From: Paraflavitalea devenefica
Lineage (GTDB): Bacteria > Bacteroidota > Bacteroidia > Chitinophagales > Chitinophagaceae
DNA length: 64,000 bases
Assembly: GCF_011759375.1 (NCBI RefSeq)
Contig: NZ_JAARML010000003.1
Location: 846,985 to 910,984, forward strand
Direction: 5' to 3'
Both the position numbers and the translations under genes were made by a program. A model generated the notes under the pieces. That model saw only the letters and a program-made list of their open reading frames with translations. It was not told where the DNA came from and searched no databases. Positions 17,499 to 24,783 of the stretch are shown in pieces (position 1 is the stretch's first letter; every line of letters starts with the position of its first letter).

Positions 17499-17724
17499 AT
17501 GCACCCAAACCCTGTTTCTTCCCTCGCTCCGGCCGGAGGGACAATCGAATGCGACCTTCAAAGAAAAATAGCGGCGCTTGATGCCATAGCGGACGACCTG
17601 CCAGTCGCCAAGGCAACATATTTCAGAGAATACCGCCCAAACCCACCGCAACATAAAGGCCCAACTGAATGCCCAATCCAGTTACGACATTAACCAATTT
17701 ACGCAGGCGTTTGATCTAATATAA
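17499..17724 (+). pseudogene. Remnant of a LuxR-type (PAS + GerE) regulator
   Basis: Two pieces of one regulator are visible in different frames. From 17499 one frame gives LQRKIAALDAIADDLPVA, like the segment before the PAS domain in this regulator family. Then, shifted by one base, 17617-17721 reads HISENTAQTHRNIKAQLNA followed by QSSYDINQFTQAFDLI and a stop at 17722-17724. The second piece is the recognition helix and tail of a GerE/LuxR DNA-binding domain. The middle of the gene (PAS domain and first half of the HTH, roughly 150 residues) is missing. It lies just upstream of two intact members of the same family, so it is probably a decayed tandem paralogue. Confidence 0.75.
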
Positions 17725-17754
17725 AACCATTTCGTTAAAACTGCGCAGCATATC

Positions 17755-18366
17755 ATGTCTGAAGAAGAAATACTCAATCTGTTTCCAGGCCATGTAAAAG
17801 TTTTTGCACTCGGCGAGCTTCAAAAAAGCGTTGCCCCGGTTGCACCTATGCTTCTCGACAAACATTTTGACGAACCTCCCTCAAAAGAAATGATGGAGCA
17901 ACTCGTGTGGGAGATTTCCCATTTTTTGAAAGAAAAAGATCCATACGCTTTGTATAGTTTTTTTTATCGCAAGGATGGAAAAGATTCCCAGGAATGGTTG
18001 GTTGCATCGGCTAGGCTGCACAAAGATGAACAAGGGCTTCCAAACGAAGTAGTAATGTTCTCTTATACCACCGGTCTTTCGGATGATGTAAAGATAAAAC
18101 TGCATCGGGTGCTGGAACAGTATGATTTCCTCAGGCAAAACGTGGAGAAAGTTGCTTTGCTTACCAATAGGGAAAAAGAGATACTGGGACTGGTGGCCGA
18201 AGGAATGACCAGCGATGAAATAGCAAAAGCCATTCACCTTTCTCGTCACACAGTAAATACACACCGCAAAAACATCTATCGAAAATTATCCATACAAAAC
18301 TCCGCCGACCTGTTGAAGTTCGCCGAAGTTTTGGGTTTCATTAGTTCAACTGATCATAACGAGTGA
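17755..18366 (+). CDS. LuxR-family transcriptional regulator, PAS-like sensor
   Basis: 203 residues. The C-terminal ~60 residues (136-195) are a GerE-type helix-turn-helix: LTNREKEILGLVAEGMTSDE, then IAKAIHLSRHTVNTHRKNIYRKLS. The N-terminal ~130 residues resemble the second half of a PAS domain (FFYRKDGKDSQEWLVASARL, a strand pair), followed by a linker helix VEKVALL. There is no phospho-receiver domain, so control is probably by ligand or by partner protein. The product is shorter than its downstream neighbour and may lack the beginning of the PAS domain. The stop is 7 bp before the next gene, which encodes a paralogue. Confidence 0.88.
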   Translation: MSEEEILNLFPGHVKVFALGELQKSVAPVAPMLLDKHFDEPPSKEMMEQLVWEISHFLKEKDPYALYSFFYRKDGKDSQEWLVASARLHKDEQGLPNEVVMFSYTTGLSDDVKIKLHRVLEQYDFLRQNVEKVALLTNREKEILGLVAEGMTSDEIAKAIHLSRHTVNTHRKNIYRKLSIQNSADLLKFAEVLGFISSTDHNE

Positions 18367-18373
18367 ACAACCC

Positions 18374-19102
18374 ATGAAAAAAATAATTACCACCGATGAA
18401 CTTGTAGATGCCAGTGGCCAGCAGGTGTTTACATTAAGCCAAAAGATAAGCAGCGGTGAGTGTGCTGTTGAGGAGATCGGCGATTACCTGCCGGGGAACC
18501 TGTTGGTGACGGATTTGAGCCAAAATGCAGTAACCTACATGAACAAGAGAGGTTGCGATATCCTGATGCACAGTGTAGAGGAACTACAGGCGATGGGACC
18601 TGATTATTTCCAACGTTTTTTTGTTCGGGAAGAATCGGAAGGGATCATGTCCGGCTATGCCTTTTTGCTGCAACAGCAGGATCCTTCCCGTGTCTTTAGT
18701 TTTACCCACCGCGTAAAACCCAAAGGCGCTTCCACTTATAACTGGTATTTTGGCACGGCGAAATTGTTATACACGCCCGGCGAGGAAAACTCGCATATAA
18801 TTTTGCTGATGGTAAACGATGTGAATTCGCTAGGCGCCATCGCCCCAAAAATCAACAATGTGCTGGAAGAAAGCGATTGGGTGAAAAAGAATTTTAAAAA
18901 ATTCAGCCTGCTCACAAAAAAAGAAAAAGACATCATCACCCTGCTGGCAAGCGGATTAAGTTCGAAGCAGATTGCTGATACCTTATGCATTTCGCGACTG
19001 ACCATTAACACGCACCGCCGAAATATTACCCAAAAACTGGAGCTGAAAAGCTTTGCCCTATTGTACAGGTTTGCCGTGGCTTTCGGGTTGATAAAGCATT
19101 AA
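18374..19102 (+). CDS. LuxR-family transcriptional regulator with N-terminal PAS-like domain
   Basis: 242 residues. Residues ~30-165 look like a PAS domain: EEIGDYLPGNLLVTDLSQNA, then VTYMNKRGCDILMHSVEELQ, and the strands FSFTHRVKPKGAST and YNWYFGTAKLLY. Residues ~178-236 are the GerE helix-turn-helix: LTKKEKDIITLLASGLSSKQ, then IADTLCISRLTINTHRRNI. It follows its paralogue by 7 bp and is probably cotranscribed. The closeness of two regulators and one dead copy indicates local duplication. Targets are unknown. Confidence 0.88.
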   Translation: MKKIITTDELVDASGQQVFTLSQKISSGECAVEEIGDYLPGNLLVTDLSQNAVTYMNKRGCDILMHSVEELQAMGPDYFQRFFVREESEGIMSGYAFLLQQQDPSRVFSFTHRVKPKGASTYNWYFGTAKLLYTPGEENSHIILLMVNDVNSLGAIAPKINNVLEESDWVKKNFKKFSLLTKKEKDIITLLASGLSSKQIADTLCISRLTINTHRRNITQKLELKSFALLYRFAVAFGLIKH

Positions 19103-19164
19103 TCAGGCTTTTGATCTGATCTGACAGTGAATAATACCATCAGATCAGCTGACATGCACAGTTA

Positions 19165-19281
19165 TTATTTCAAAAATTGTTTTCCATAATTAACGAGGTA
19201 TCCCTTCAGCTCCAGGTAATACAAACCGTTTGGTAAGCGGTTCATATCAACCGGCAGGGAAACACGCCCTGCCGAATGTAA
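19165..19281 (-). pseudogene. Tail of a lost T9SS cargo protein (sorting-domain remnant)
   Basis: Read on the minus strand, this stretch encodes AGRVSLPVDMNRLPNGLYYL, then ELKGYLVNYGKQFLK and a stop at 19167-19165. This is the closing pattern of a type IX secretion type A C-terminal domain (V-x-L-x-x-L-P-x-G-x-Y-x-L-x-[IVL], then K-x-[FL]-[LV]-K). An in-frame stop lies about 38 codons upstream and no further open sequence of this kind continues, so only the tail is left. Confidence 0.65.
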
Positions 19282-19519
19282 TTAAAGCTATACCTTCCCG
19301 TGAAACTGTTGCCTGCCCATGTGGCTTGCAAATATCGGAGCGGCTTTCAATTAAAAAAATACTCACTAATAGGTATTTTAAGGCATGGCCCCGCTGCTTG
19401 GTTTAAAAAATACCTAAAAGTGAGTATTTCACAAGATGCAAACCCTTTACATCTTGCAGTACGAATAATACCTGTCCGCCACTTTGAAAAACCACATTTT
19501 ACATTAAAAAGCAACTTAA
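19282..19519. promoter_or_regulatory. Intergenic region with large imperfect inverted repeat
   Basis: Arms of about 25 bases at 19358-19382 and 19403-19429 pair almost fully (AAATACTCACT..TAGGTATTTTAA against its complement), with a ~20-base G+C-richer loop. Each arm contains AATACTCACT and AGGTATTTT boxes. It could be a dyad operator or a hairpin in the leader of the following lipoprotein gene. There is no T-run after the second arm, so it is not a classical terminator. Confidence 0.55.
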
Positions 19520-20224
19520 ATGAAAAAATTGTTCTCTTATTTAGTAGCAAGTGTAATGCTTATTTCCTGCTCGAAAGATGAAGATAAGAATGAAACTGGT
19601 AGCAATTTATCAAACACCCCAACTGCCAAAGCAACATACGACAACAAAAACTATGGTATTTATAAAGGAGTTTTTGTAGGATCAACCGGAAATATTTTAA
19701 TCAATTTTAAAAATGACGGTGCCACGTTATCGGCAAGTTTGGTAATTGATGACAAATCGTATACTTACACCTCCAATAATTCAACCACAGAAGGCACAAA
19801 TAGCACTATCACTTTCCGCTATAATAATGACTATTTTGATTTCACAGTGAATTCAGATGGAAGCAACCCAACTATTACAAATATTCATATTAGCGGTCAT
19901 AGCAATGCAGTTGCTCAGGTACTTAAAGAAGAGTCTTATGCACAAGCATATTGCTTTGAAGGCACTTTTACCGAACAAGGTGGTAATGGCACCCTGAATT
20001 TGGTTATCAAAAAAGATAAAGTTGAAGGATTGTTTATTCCTGCTGACTTCCAGGTTATCCCCCCTTTAAAAGGTTCAATAACTAACAATAACATTACAGC
20101 TACTATCGGGGAAGATCCCAATCGGGTCGCAACAATTACAGGTATTGTTAGCGGAAACAATATTAAAGGAGGTTGGAGTTCGGATACTGGTTCTGGCAGT
20201 TGGGAAGCCCACAGAACGTTATAA
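19520..20224 (+). CDS. Lipoprotein of unknown function, 234 aa
   Basis: Residues 1-17 are a lipoprotein signal with lipobox LISC (Cys17), followed by an acidic SKDEDKNE stretch. The mature part is rich in Asn, Thr, Ser and Gly and consists of beta strands: YKGVFVGSTGNILINF, YFDFTVNSDGSNPTITNIHI, FEGTFTEQGGNGTLNLVI, ATITGIVSGNNIKGGW. This looks like an eight-stranded lipocalin-like or YD-type small barrel, but no family is claimed. The gene is clearly A+T-rich compared with its neighbours and sits in a patch of gene decay, so it may be a recent arrival. Confidence 0.75.
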   Translation: MKKLFSYLVASVMLISCSKDEDKNETGSNLSNTPTAKATYDNKNYGIYKGVFVGSTGNILINFKNDGATLSASLVIDDKSYTYTSNNSTTEGTNSTITFRYNNDYFDFTVNSDGSNPTITNIHISGHSNAVAQVLKEESYAQAYCFEGTFTEQGGNGTLNLVIKKDKVEGLFIPADFQVIPPLKGSITNNNITATIGEDPNRVATITGIVSGNNIKGGWSSDTGSGSWEAHRTL

Positions 20225-20266
20225 TATTACTGTTGTCCGAGAAAATAATTGAAAAAAGTAGTATAA

Positions 20267-20290
20267 GAAGGGGGCTTTGCCCCCTTTATT
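20267..20290 (+). terminator. Rho-independent terminator after the lipoprotein gene
   Basis: AAGGGGGC-TTT-GCCCCCTT forms an eight-base-pair stem followed by TATT. It lies ~45 bp after the stop. Confidence 0.8.
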
Positions 20291-20504
20291 CGTTGTTGGT
20301 GGATTGTACTCCTCAAACAAACAGTCAACCATTACCACCACAAAAAACAGTTCTCCCCTTAGCAACCCTTAGTCCTCGTTAGTGCTGGCACGACTGGTCA
20401 AAAGAAGTCCTTCAGACCCAGCCATGTCTTCCCACCAATCCCAAAAACCCAAAAAATCCCGGTTCAGACATTTATATTTACGCCTTAAACCGTTAGTAGC
20501 AACC

Positions 20505-21938
20505 ATGAAATTTTTCCCGGGCATTTGCTGTATCTTCAGTACCTTATTTTTCCTGGCATCCTGCGGCAGCTCCAAAAAAGCAGTCACGTCACCGGCCGAA
20601 CCACCCGCCCGTCTATTGCCTGCCCTGCCGGTTTCGCAGATCAATATTCCCGTTAAAGTATATATGAAGCCCCTGCTGAACCTGATGGACAGCATGACGG
20701 CCAAAGAGTTCACCAGTGAAAAATGGCCCAACTACCTGCAAAGCAGTTGCGATTTCCGCTACAAATACCGTTTCGTTCGTTCACCCTTTGTGTTCACTTG
20801 TATTAACAACAAAGTGAATATTGGTTTCCGGGGCAATTACCAGATAGCCGGCAGCCGTTGTGTATGTGCCTTCGACAAGCAGGTATCGCCCTGGGTAAGC
20901 GGCAGTTGTGGCTTTGGCGATGAGGCGCTCCGCCGGGTAGACCTGAATATCAGTTCCCTGCTCAACCTGCAGCCCAATCACCAGGTCATGACCATTACGC
21001 GCCTGGAAACATTGAAGCCGATAGACAAATGCCAGGTAACCCTCCTGCAAAATGATATGACTGCCGAGATCATGGATAGTATCAAAGCATCGGTAGAAAG
21101 TTATTGCACCACTTTCGACAATTTTGTGCAGGCTATTAATAACAATGATCTGCTGAAGCAATGGCGCAGTGGCGGCAGCCGGGTAATGCCCATCAGTCAC
21201 TATGGTTTTCTCAACCTCAATCCTTCCATGCTGCGGGTAGGCCGGTTTAATGTGAACAGGGATACCCTGTATTTTTCATTGGGTTTCCAGGGTATGCCAC
21301 AATTCTCTTCTGATAGTAACCGGCTGGTGACCAGGGCCCCTTTGCCGCCTATTACCAATGCCGATAATAACGGTATTATCAGCACTTACCTCAATGCCGT
21401 ATACGAATACAAGTTCTTCAATAAACTGCTCAATGACAGTTTGAGCAATAAGCCTTTCGAAGTGGAGGGCAGAACATTTGTGATCAAAGACATCAATATC
21501 CGGGGCAGCAATGATGGTAAAATAGCGGTGGATGTTTCCTTTACGGGCAACCGGAAAGGGGTATTGCACCTGAGTGGTACCCCGGTGCTGGATACGGCCC
21601 GTCAGTTTTTGTCCATGCCCGACATCAGTTTTGCCCTCGATACAAAGGATATCCTGGTCAATATAGCTAAGGGCATGTTCCGTAAAAGGATCATGAAAGA
21701 GCTACAGGGTAAATCAGTACTGGACATAGCGGCTCTTATCCAGAAAAATAAACCCCTCATTGAGGCGCGCCTTAATCAGCCCGTTACTGCCTGGATGAGT
21801 ACTGCGGGACAGTTGGAAAGCGTTAAGGTAGTGGGGTTATTGCCCCAGAAAGACTATATCCAGGTACAGGTCTATATTAAAGGCAGCATCGTGCTTATAG
21901 GCCGGCCTTCAGCTAATTTGTTGAGTATGAAGCGATAA
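20505..21938 (+). CDS. DUF4403 family lipoprotein
   Basis: The frame is open from 20382, but the ATG at 20505 directly precedes a lipoprotein signal with lipobox LASC (Cys20), so 477 residues are taken. The mature protein shows DUF4403 features: an N-terminal VSQINIPVKVYMKPLLNLMD strand-helix, a long central region with IGFRGNYQIAGSR, LGFQGMPQFSSDSN and LPPITNADNNGIIS, and a C-terminal repeat-like half (INIRGSNDGKIAVDVSFTGN, HLSGTPVLDTARQFLSMPDI) resembling lipid-binding SMP/TULIP-type sheets. Function is unknown; location is the outer or inner membrane surface. A weak TATATTTA box lies ~35 bp upstream of the start. Confidence 0.85.
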   Translation: MKFFPGICCIFSTLFFLASCGSSKKAVTSPAEPPARLLPALPVSQINIPVKVYMKPLLNLMDSMTAKEFTSEKWPNYLQSSCDFRYKYRFVRSPFVFTCINNKVNIGFRGNYQIAGSRCVCAFDKQVSPWVSGSCGFGDEALRRVDLNISSLLNLQPNHQVMTITRLETLKPIDKCQVTLLQNDMTAEIMDSIKASVESYCTTFDNFVQAINNNDLLKQWRSGGSRVMPISHYGFLNLNPSMLRVGRFNVNRDTLYFSLGFQGMPQFSSDSNRLVTRAPLPPITNADNNGIISTYLNAVYEYKFFNKLLNDSLSNKPFEVEGRTFVIKDINIRGSNDGKIAVDVSFTGNRKGVLHLSGTPVLDTARQFLSMPDISFALDTKDILVNIAKGMFRKRIMKELQGKSVLDIAALIQKNKPLIEARLNQPVTAWMSTAGQLESVKVVGLLPQKDYIQVQVYIKGSIVLIGRPSANLLSMKR

Positions 21939-22030
21939 AACGGGGCAAGAAAAAATAAAGGCAAAGCAACCAGGGAAATATGCGCTACGTATTATGGGGG
22001 TGACCTAATATTGTAACTTATTAGAAAAGT

Positions 22031-22044
22031 TTTACAATTGTAAA
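22031..22044. promoter_or_regulatory. 14-bp palindrome upstream of the second sigma gene
   Basis: TTTACAATTGTAAA is a perfect palindrome ending 10 bp before the likely TTG start at 22055. Its position over the expected promoter/start region makes it a candidate operator, possibly for autoregulation. No TAnnTTTG box is present here. Confidence 0.4.
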
Positions 22045-22054
22045 CCAACCACCC

Positions 22055-22645
22055 TTGCTCGCAGATAACCCGAAAATTTCTGCCCTGTTGAACGGCTGTC
22101 GCCAAAATGACCGTAACAGCCAAAAGGAGCTCTATTACCTGCTCCGCGGGTTTGCTATGAAAATTTGCTACCGTTACACCAATGCACAGGAAGAGTCAGA
22201 AGAGATCATGAACGAAGGTTTTGTCAAGCTGTTTAAGAACATACACCAGTTTGATGAAAACCGCCAGGAAGATACGTTATTGGCCCTCAAGGGCTGGTTT
22301 AAGCGGATTTTGGTCAATACTTGTATTGATCATTACCGTAAAGCAAACGCATCTGTCAATGGACACGTATTAAGTCATGAGTCTGAATCCATTCCCGACC
22401 ATAGTGCAACCGGCATTGATGTATTGTCGTATAAAGAAATAATAGAAGCGATCCGTTTACTATCGCCCGGTTACAGAGCAGTGTTCAATTTATTCGTGAT
22501 TGATGGATTAAGCCATGAGGAGATTGCTAAGGAACTGGGAATATCGGTAGGCGCATCCAAATCCAACTTATCAAAAGCCCGTGATAACCTTAGAAAACTA
22601 TTGTTGAATAAAACACAGTACAACGTGTATGTATCCCCTCAATGA
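22055..22645 (+). CDS. ECF-type RNA polymerase sigma factor, second copy
   Basis: 196 residues with sigma region 2 (~25-100: YRYTNAQEESEEIMNEGFVK, GWFKRILVNTCIDHYRK) and region 4 (~130-185: LSPGYRAVFNLFVIDGLSHE, EIAKELGISVGASKSNLSKA). No ATG precedes region 2: the first in-frame ATG lies inside it (residue 35), and an in-frame stop lies at 22022-22024, so the start must be TTG at 22055 or a rarer codon at 22037. The gene overlaps the next by 17 bp. It parallels the 4294-6499 pair in layout, but the two sigma proteins are clearly diverged. Confidence 0.92.
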   Translation: MLADNPKISALLNGCRQNDRNSQKELYYLLRGFAMKICYRYTNAQEESEEIMNEGFVKLFKNIHQFDENRQEDTLLALKGWFKRILVNTCIDHYRKANASVNGHVLSHESESIPDHSATGIDVLSYKEIIEAIRLLSPGYRAVFNLFVIDGLSHEEIAKELGISVGASKSNLSKARDNLRKLLLNKTQYNVYVSPQ

Positions 22646-24044
22646 TAACGACCTGGACCGTTTGAGCAGGGACGCTGCCGACCAATATGATGTGGAATCA
22701 AGCACATCAGGTTGGGAAGCGCTTGAAAACCGGCTCAATAAGGAACTGCCTCTCAAAGAAGAGAAGGAGAGGAGGCGTTTCCTGTTCTGGTTATTCCTGA
22801 TCGTTCTACTGGCAGGCGCCGGTTTGTTGTGGATGATGACCGGTAAAAATAATCCTACCATCCAGATGGCCCATACCGAGGGTACAGATGGTACTGCAAT
22901 ACCCGCTCAGCAAGACACTAAAAATACAACCCCTGCCGCCAACCAGCCATCCCCAAATGTGGGGATACCCCAACAGGACGCCGCTAAGCCGGCCCCAACG
23001 GATGATGTGCCTGCTCTGGCTGCTGTTACGCCGTCAACCGGCGCCACTGCTCAACAACAGCAGACAACACCTGCATCACCCGGACATACTGATAATCCTA
23101 CAGCTTCCACACCGGCAGCCAAAAACAGCAAGTTTTCTGCAGGACTTCCCTCTACCACCTACAATACCCGCCCCAAAGCCAATCACACAAGCGGAAAGAA
23201 AAAAGGCGGCAGGCAAGATGGTGAAAGTGTCGTGGCCGATAATCAAAATAACCAGCCCCTGCAGCATAAGCTTACTAACCCGAAGATACATGGACAAGAT
23301 GCAGCACAGGATGATGATTTGCTCAGGGCAAGCCTGGTAACCAGTGCTGGCATAAAGGCTGGGGATATAGGGCCTATCAAAGCACCGCCGCTGCCGGTCC
23401 CGGCTGCTGACAGTACTGCTGCTGAAAAAACACCGCCAAAGAAAAAAGAGCAACCCTCCAAAGGATTTGAAATAGGCCTGGTAGCCGGCCCCGATATGAG
23501 CAATGTGAAGTTTACCGACATGGATAAGGTGGGCTACAATGTAGGCATACAGATTGGCTACCGTTTTTCCGATCGCTGGTCGGCCAATACGGGCTTACTG
23601 TATACCAGGAAGAATTATACGGCTGAGGGCAAAGACTGGACAAAGACCGGCTGGTGGCGCTATACCGATATTCATTCTGTACAAGGCTATTGCCAGATGT
23701 TTGAAATACCCCTTAATGTGCGGTATGACATCTCCGTCAATAAAAATCAGCGCTGGTTTGTCAATGCAGGCGCTTCTTCCTACATCATGAACAGTGAGTA
23801 TTACGATTACGATTACACTTATAATGGAACCCGTTATCAGCGGGGTTGGGACAGAGATTCTACCAGCACCTACCTGTTCTCCATCCTGAACCTCTCGGCA
23901 GGTTTTGAACGGGCGCTCAATAAGCGTTTTACAATACAGGCAGAGCCTTACTTCAAGTTCCCCTTAAAAGGATTGGGTTATGGCAAGCTGGACCTGAACA
24001 GCTATGGCATTTATTTCTCCCTGAAGTATAAACTGGGGAAATGA
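22629..24044 (+). CDS. One-TM protein with disordered linker and C-terminal barrel-like domain (second sigma partner)
   Basis: 471 residues with the same plan as the 4832-6499 product. There is a short acidic/basic N-terminal segment (SGWEALENRLNKEL) and a TM helix at ~50-70. A long Pro/Ala/Thr/Gln-rich linker spans ~71-270. A beta-strand domain of ~200 residues begins GFEIGLVAGPDMSNVKFTD and ends with NSYGIYFSLKYKLGK, an outer-membrane-like closing strand. The overlap with the sigma gene implies coupled synthesis. An anti-sigma or trans-envelope signalling role is inferred from context. A small hairpin without T-run follows at 24087-24114. Confidence 0.75.
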   Translation: MYPLNDNDLDRLSRDAADQYDVESSTSGWEALENRLNKELPLKEEKERRRFLFWLFLIVLLAGAGLLWMMTGKNNPTIQMAHTEGTDGTAIPAQQDTKNTTPAANQPSPNVGIPQQDAAKPAPTDDVPALAAVTPSTGATAQQQQTTPASPGHTDNPTASTPAAKNSKFSAGLPSTTYNTRPKANHTSGKKKGGRQDGESVVADNQNNQPLQHKLTNPKIHGQDAAQDDDLLRASLVTSAGIKAGDIGPIKAPPLPVPAADSTAAEKTPPKKKEQPSKGFEIGLVAGPDMSNVKFTDMDKVGYNVGIQIGYRFSDRWSANTGLLYTRKNYTAEGKDWTKTGWWRYTDIHSVQGYCQMFEIPLNVRYDISVNKNQRWFVNAGASSYIMNSEYYDYDYTYNGTRYQRGWDRDSTSTYLFSILNLSAGFERALNKRFTIQAEPYFKFPLKGLGYGKLDLNSYGIYFSLKYKLGK

Positions 24045-24119
24045 TATATTGATTGAACGCAGTGCCCCCTCTCAAATAGATTTCCCCGCAGCGTCTCCTG
24101 TAAGGGACGTTGCGGCGCC

Positions 24120-24152
24120 CAAAGCTAACAGCTAATACCTAACGGCTAACTC
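24120..24152. repeat. Short tandem GCTAAC repeat
   Basis: AAAGCTAACAGCTAATACC and a following CTAACGGCTAAC form a degenerate tandem of (A)GCTAAC. The same AAGCTAACAGCTAA core recurs at 33068-33081, where it supplies the stop codon of the DUF4954 gene. Confidence 0.6.
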
Positions 24153-24153
24153 C

Positions 24154-24537
24154 TCATTTCGCATCAAACCACAGGGGTTTGTCATCATCCCAGTTCCCGT
24201 TATAATTGATGAACAATTCCTCGCCTGCTTTTATAAAACGCACCGTTTTAATGGTAATGATCTCATGCGCATAATCCATCTCGTATTCGCAGTTGGAAGC
24301 GTAGGCGTGATTGTAGATGGGCACATATCCCAGGGCCATGCAGCACTGCAGCTTGTCATTGCCCCATTCAAAAATATAATCGTGCAGGAGGGTCTGGTCG
24401 AGCAAGGCGCGGTCCTTACTGCCCATCGCAATAACCGGTGATATTTCTACAATACTATCGGCTTCCAGGCTCTGGGAGGTGAAAACGCCGCGGCCCATGT
24501 CCCGGGTAGGGGCAATAAATAAACATGGCAGGATCAT
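24154..24537 (-). CDS. SET-domain protein
   Basis: 127 residues, almost only a SET domain. Motifs: RGVFTSQSLEADSIVEI at the N terminus (start of the fold), the S-adenosylmethionine/pseudoknot motif YNHAYASNC (N76-C83), and GEELFINYN (Y112), the usual catalytic tyrosine. SET proteins transfer methyl groups to lysine; small bacterial examples have few known substrates. There is no signal peptide, so it is cytoplasmic. It is divergent from mgtE. Confidence 0.88.
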   Translation of the reverse strand: MILPCLFIAPTRDMGRGVFTSQSLEADSIVEISPVIAMGSKDRALLDQTLLHDYIFEWGNDKLQCCMALGYVPIYNHAYASNCEYEMDYAHEIITIKTVRFIKAGEELFINYNGNWDDDKPLWFDAK

Positions 24538-24783
24538 AAGAAAATCGAGGTATGAGGGTCAGAAATTGAAACCAGCCTAAATTAACTATTATTTTTGAAG
24601 AGGCCCCGATTGGCTACTCAATCATCAAAAATTAATGTAGGGCTTCCCCGGTGCCGGGTATGCTCTGCGGGACTTGCAGTCCCGCAGCTTTATTCCAGGG
24701 CCTCCGGCCCTATGGATGCAAACGTATTGTCAATTGCCGATTCCTGATTGCCGATTCACAATGCCTTCCGTACATTTGGGGCC
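24538..24783. promoter_or_regulatory. Intergenic region with hairpins and the mgtE promoter
   Basis: A perfect hairpin CTGCGGGACT-TGC-AGTCCCGCAG lies at 24665-24687 and a smaller GGGCC-TCC-GGCCC at 24698-24710. A direct repeat ATTGCCGATTC occurs at 24733-24743 and 24747-24757. The second copy provides the TTG (24748-24750) that is followed after 20 bases by TACATTTG (24771-24778), a full Bacteroidota promoter. The mgtE ATG is 5 bases beyond the box. No coding sequence was seen. Confidence 0.65.
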
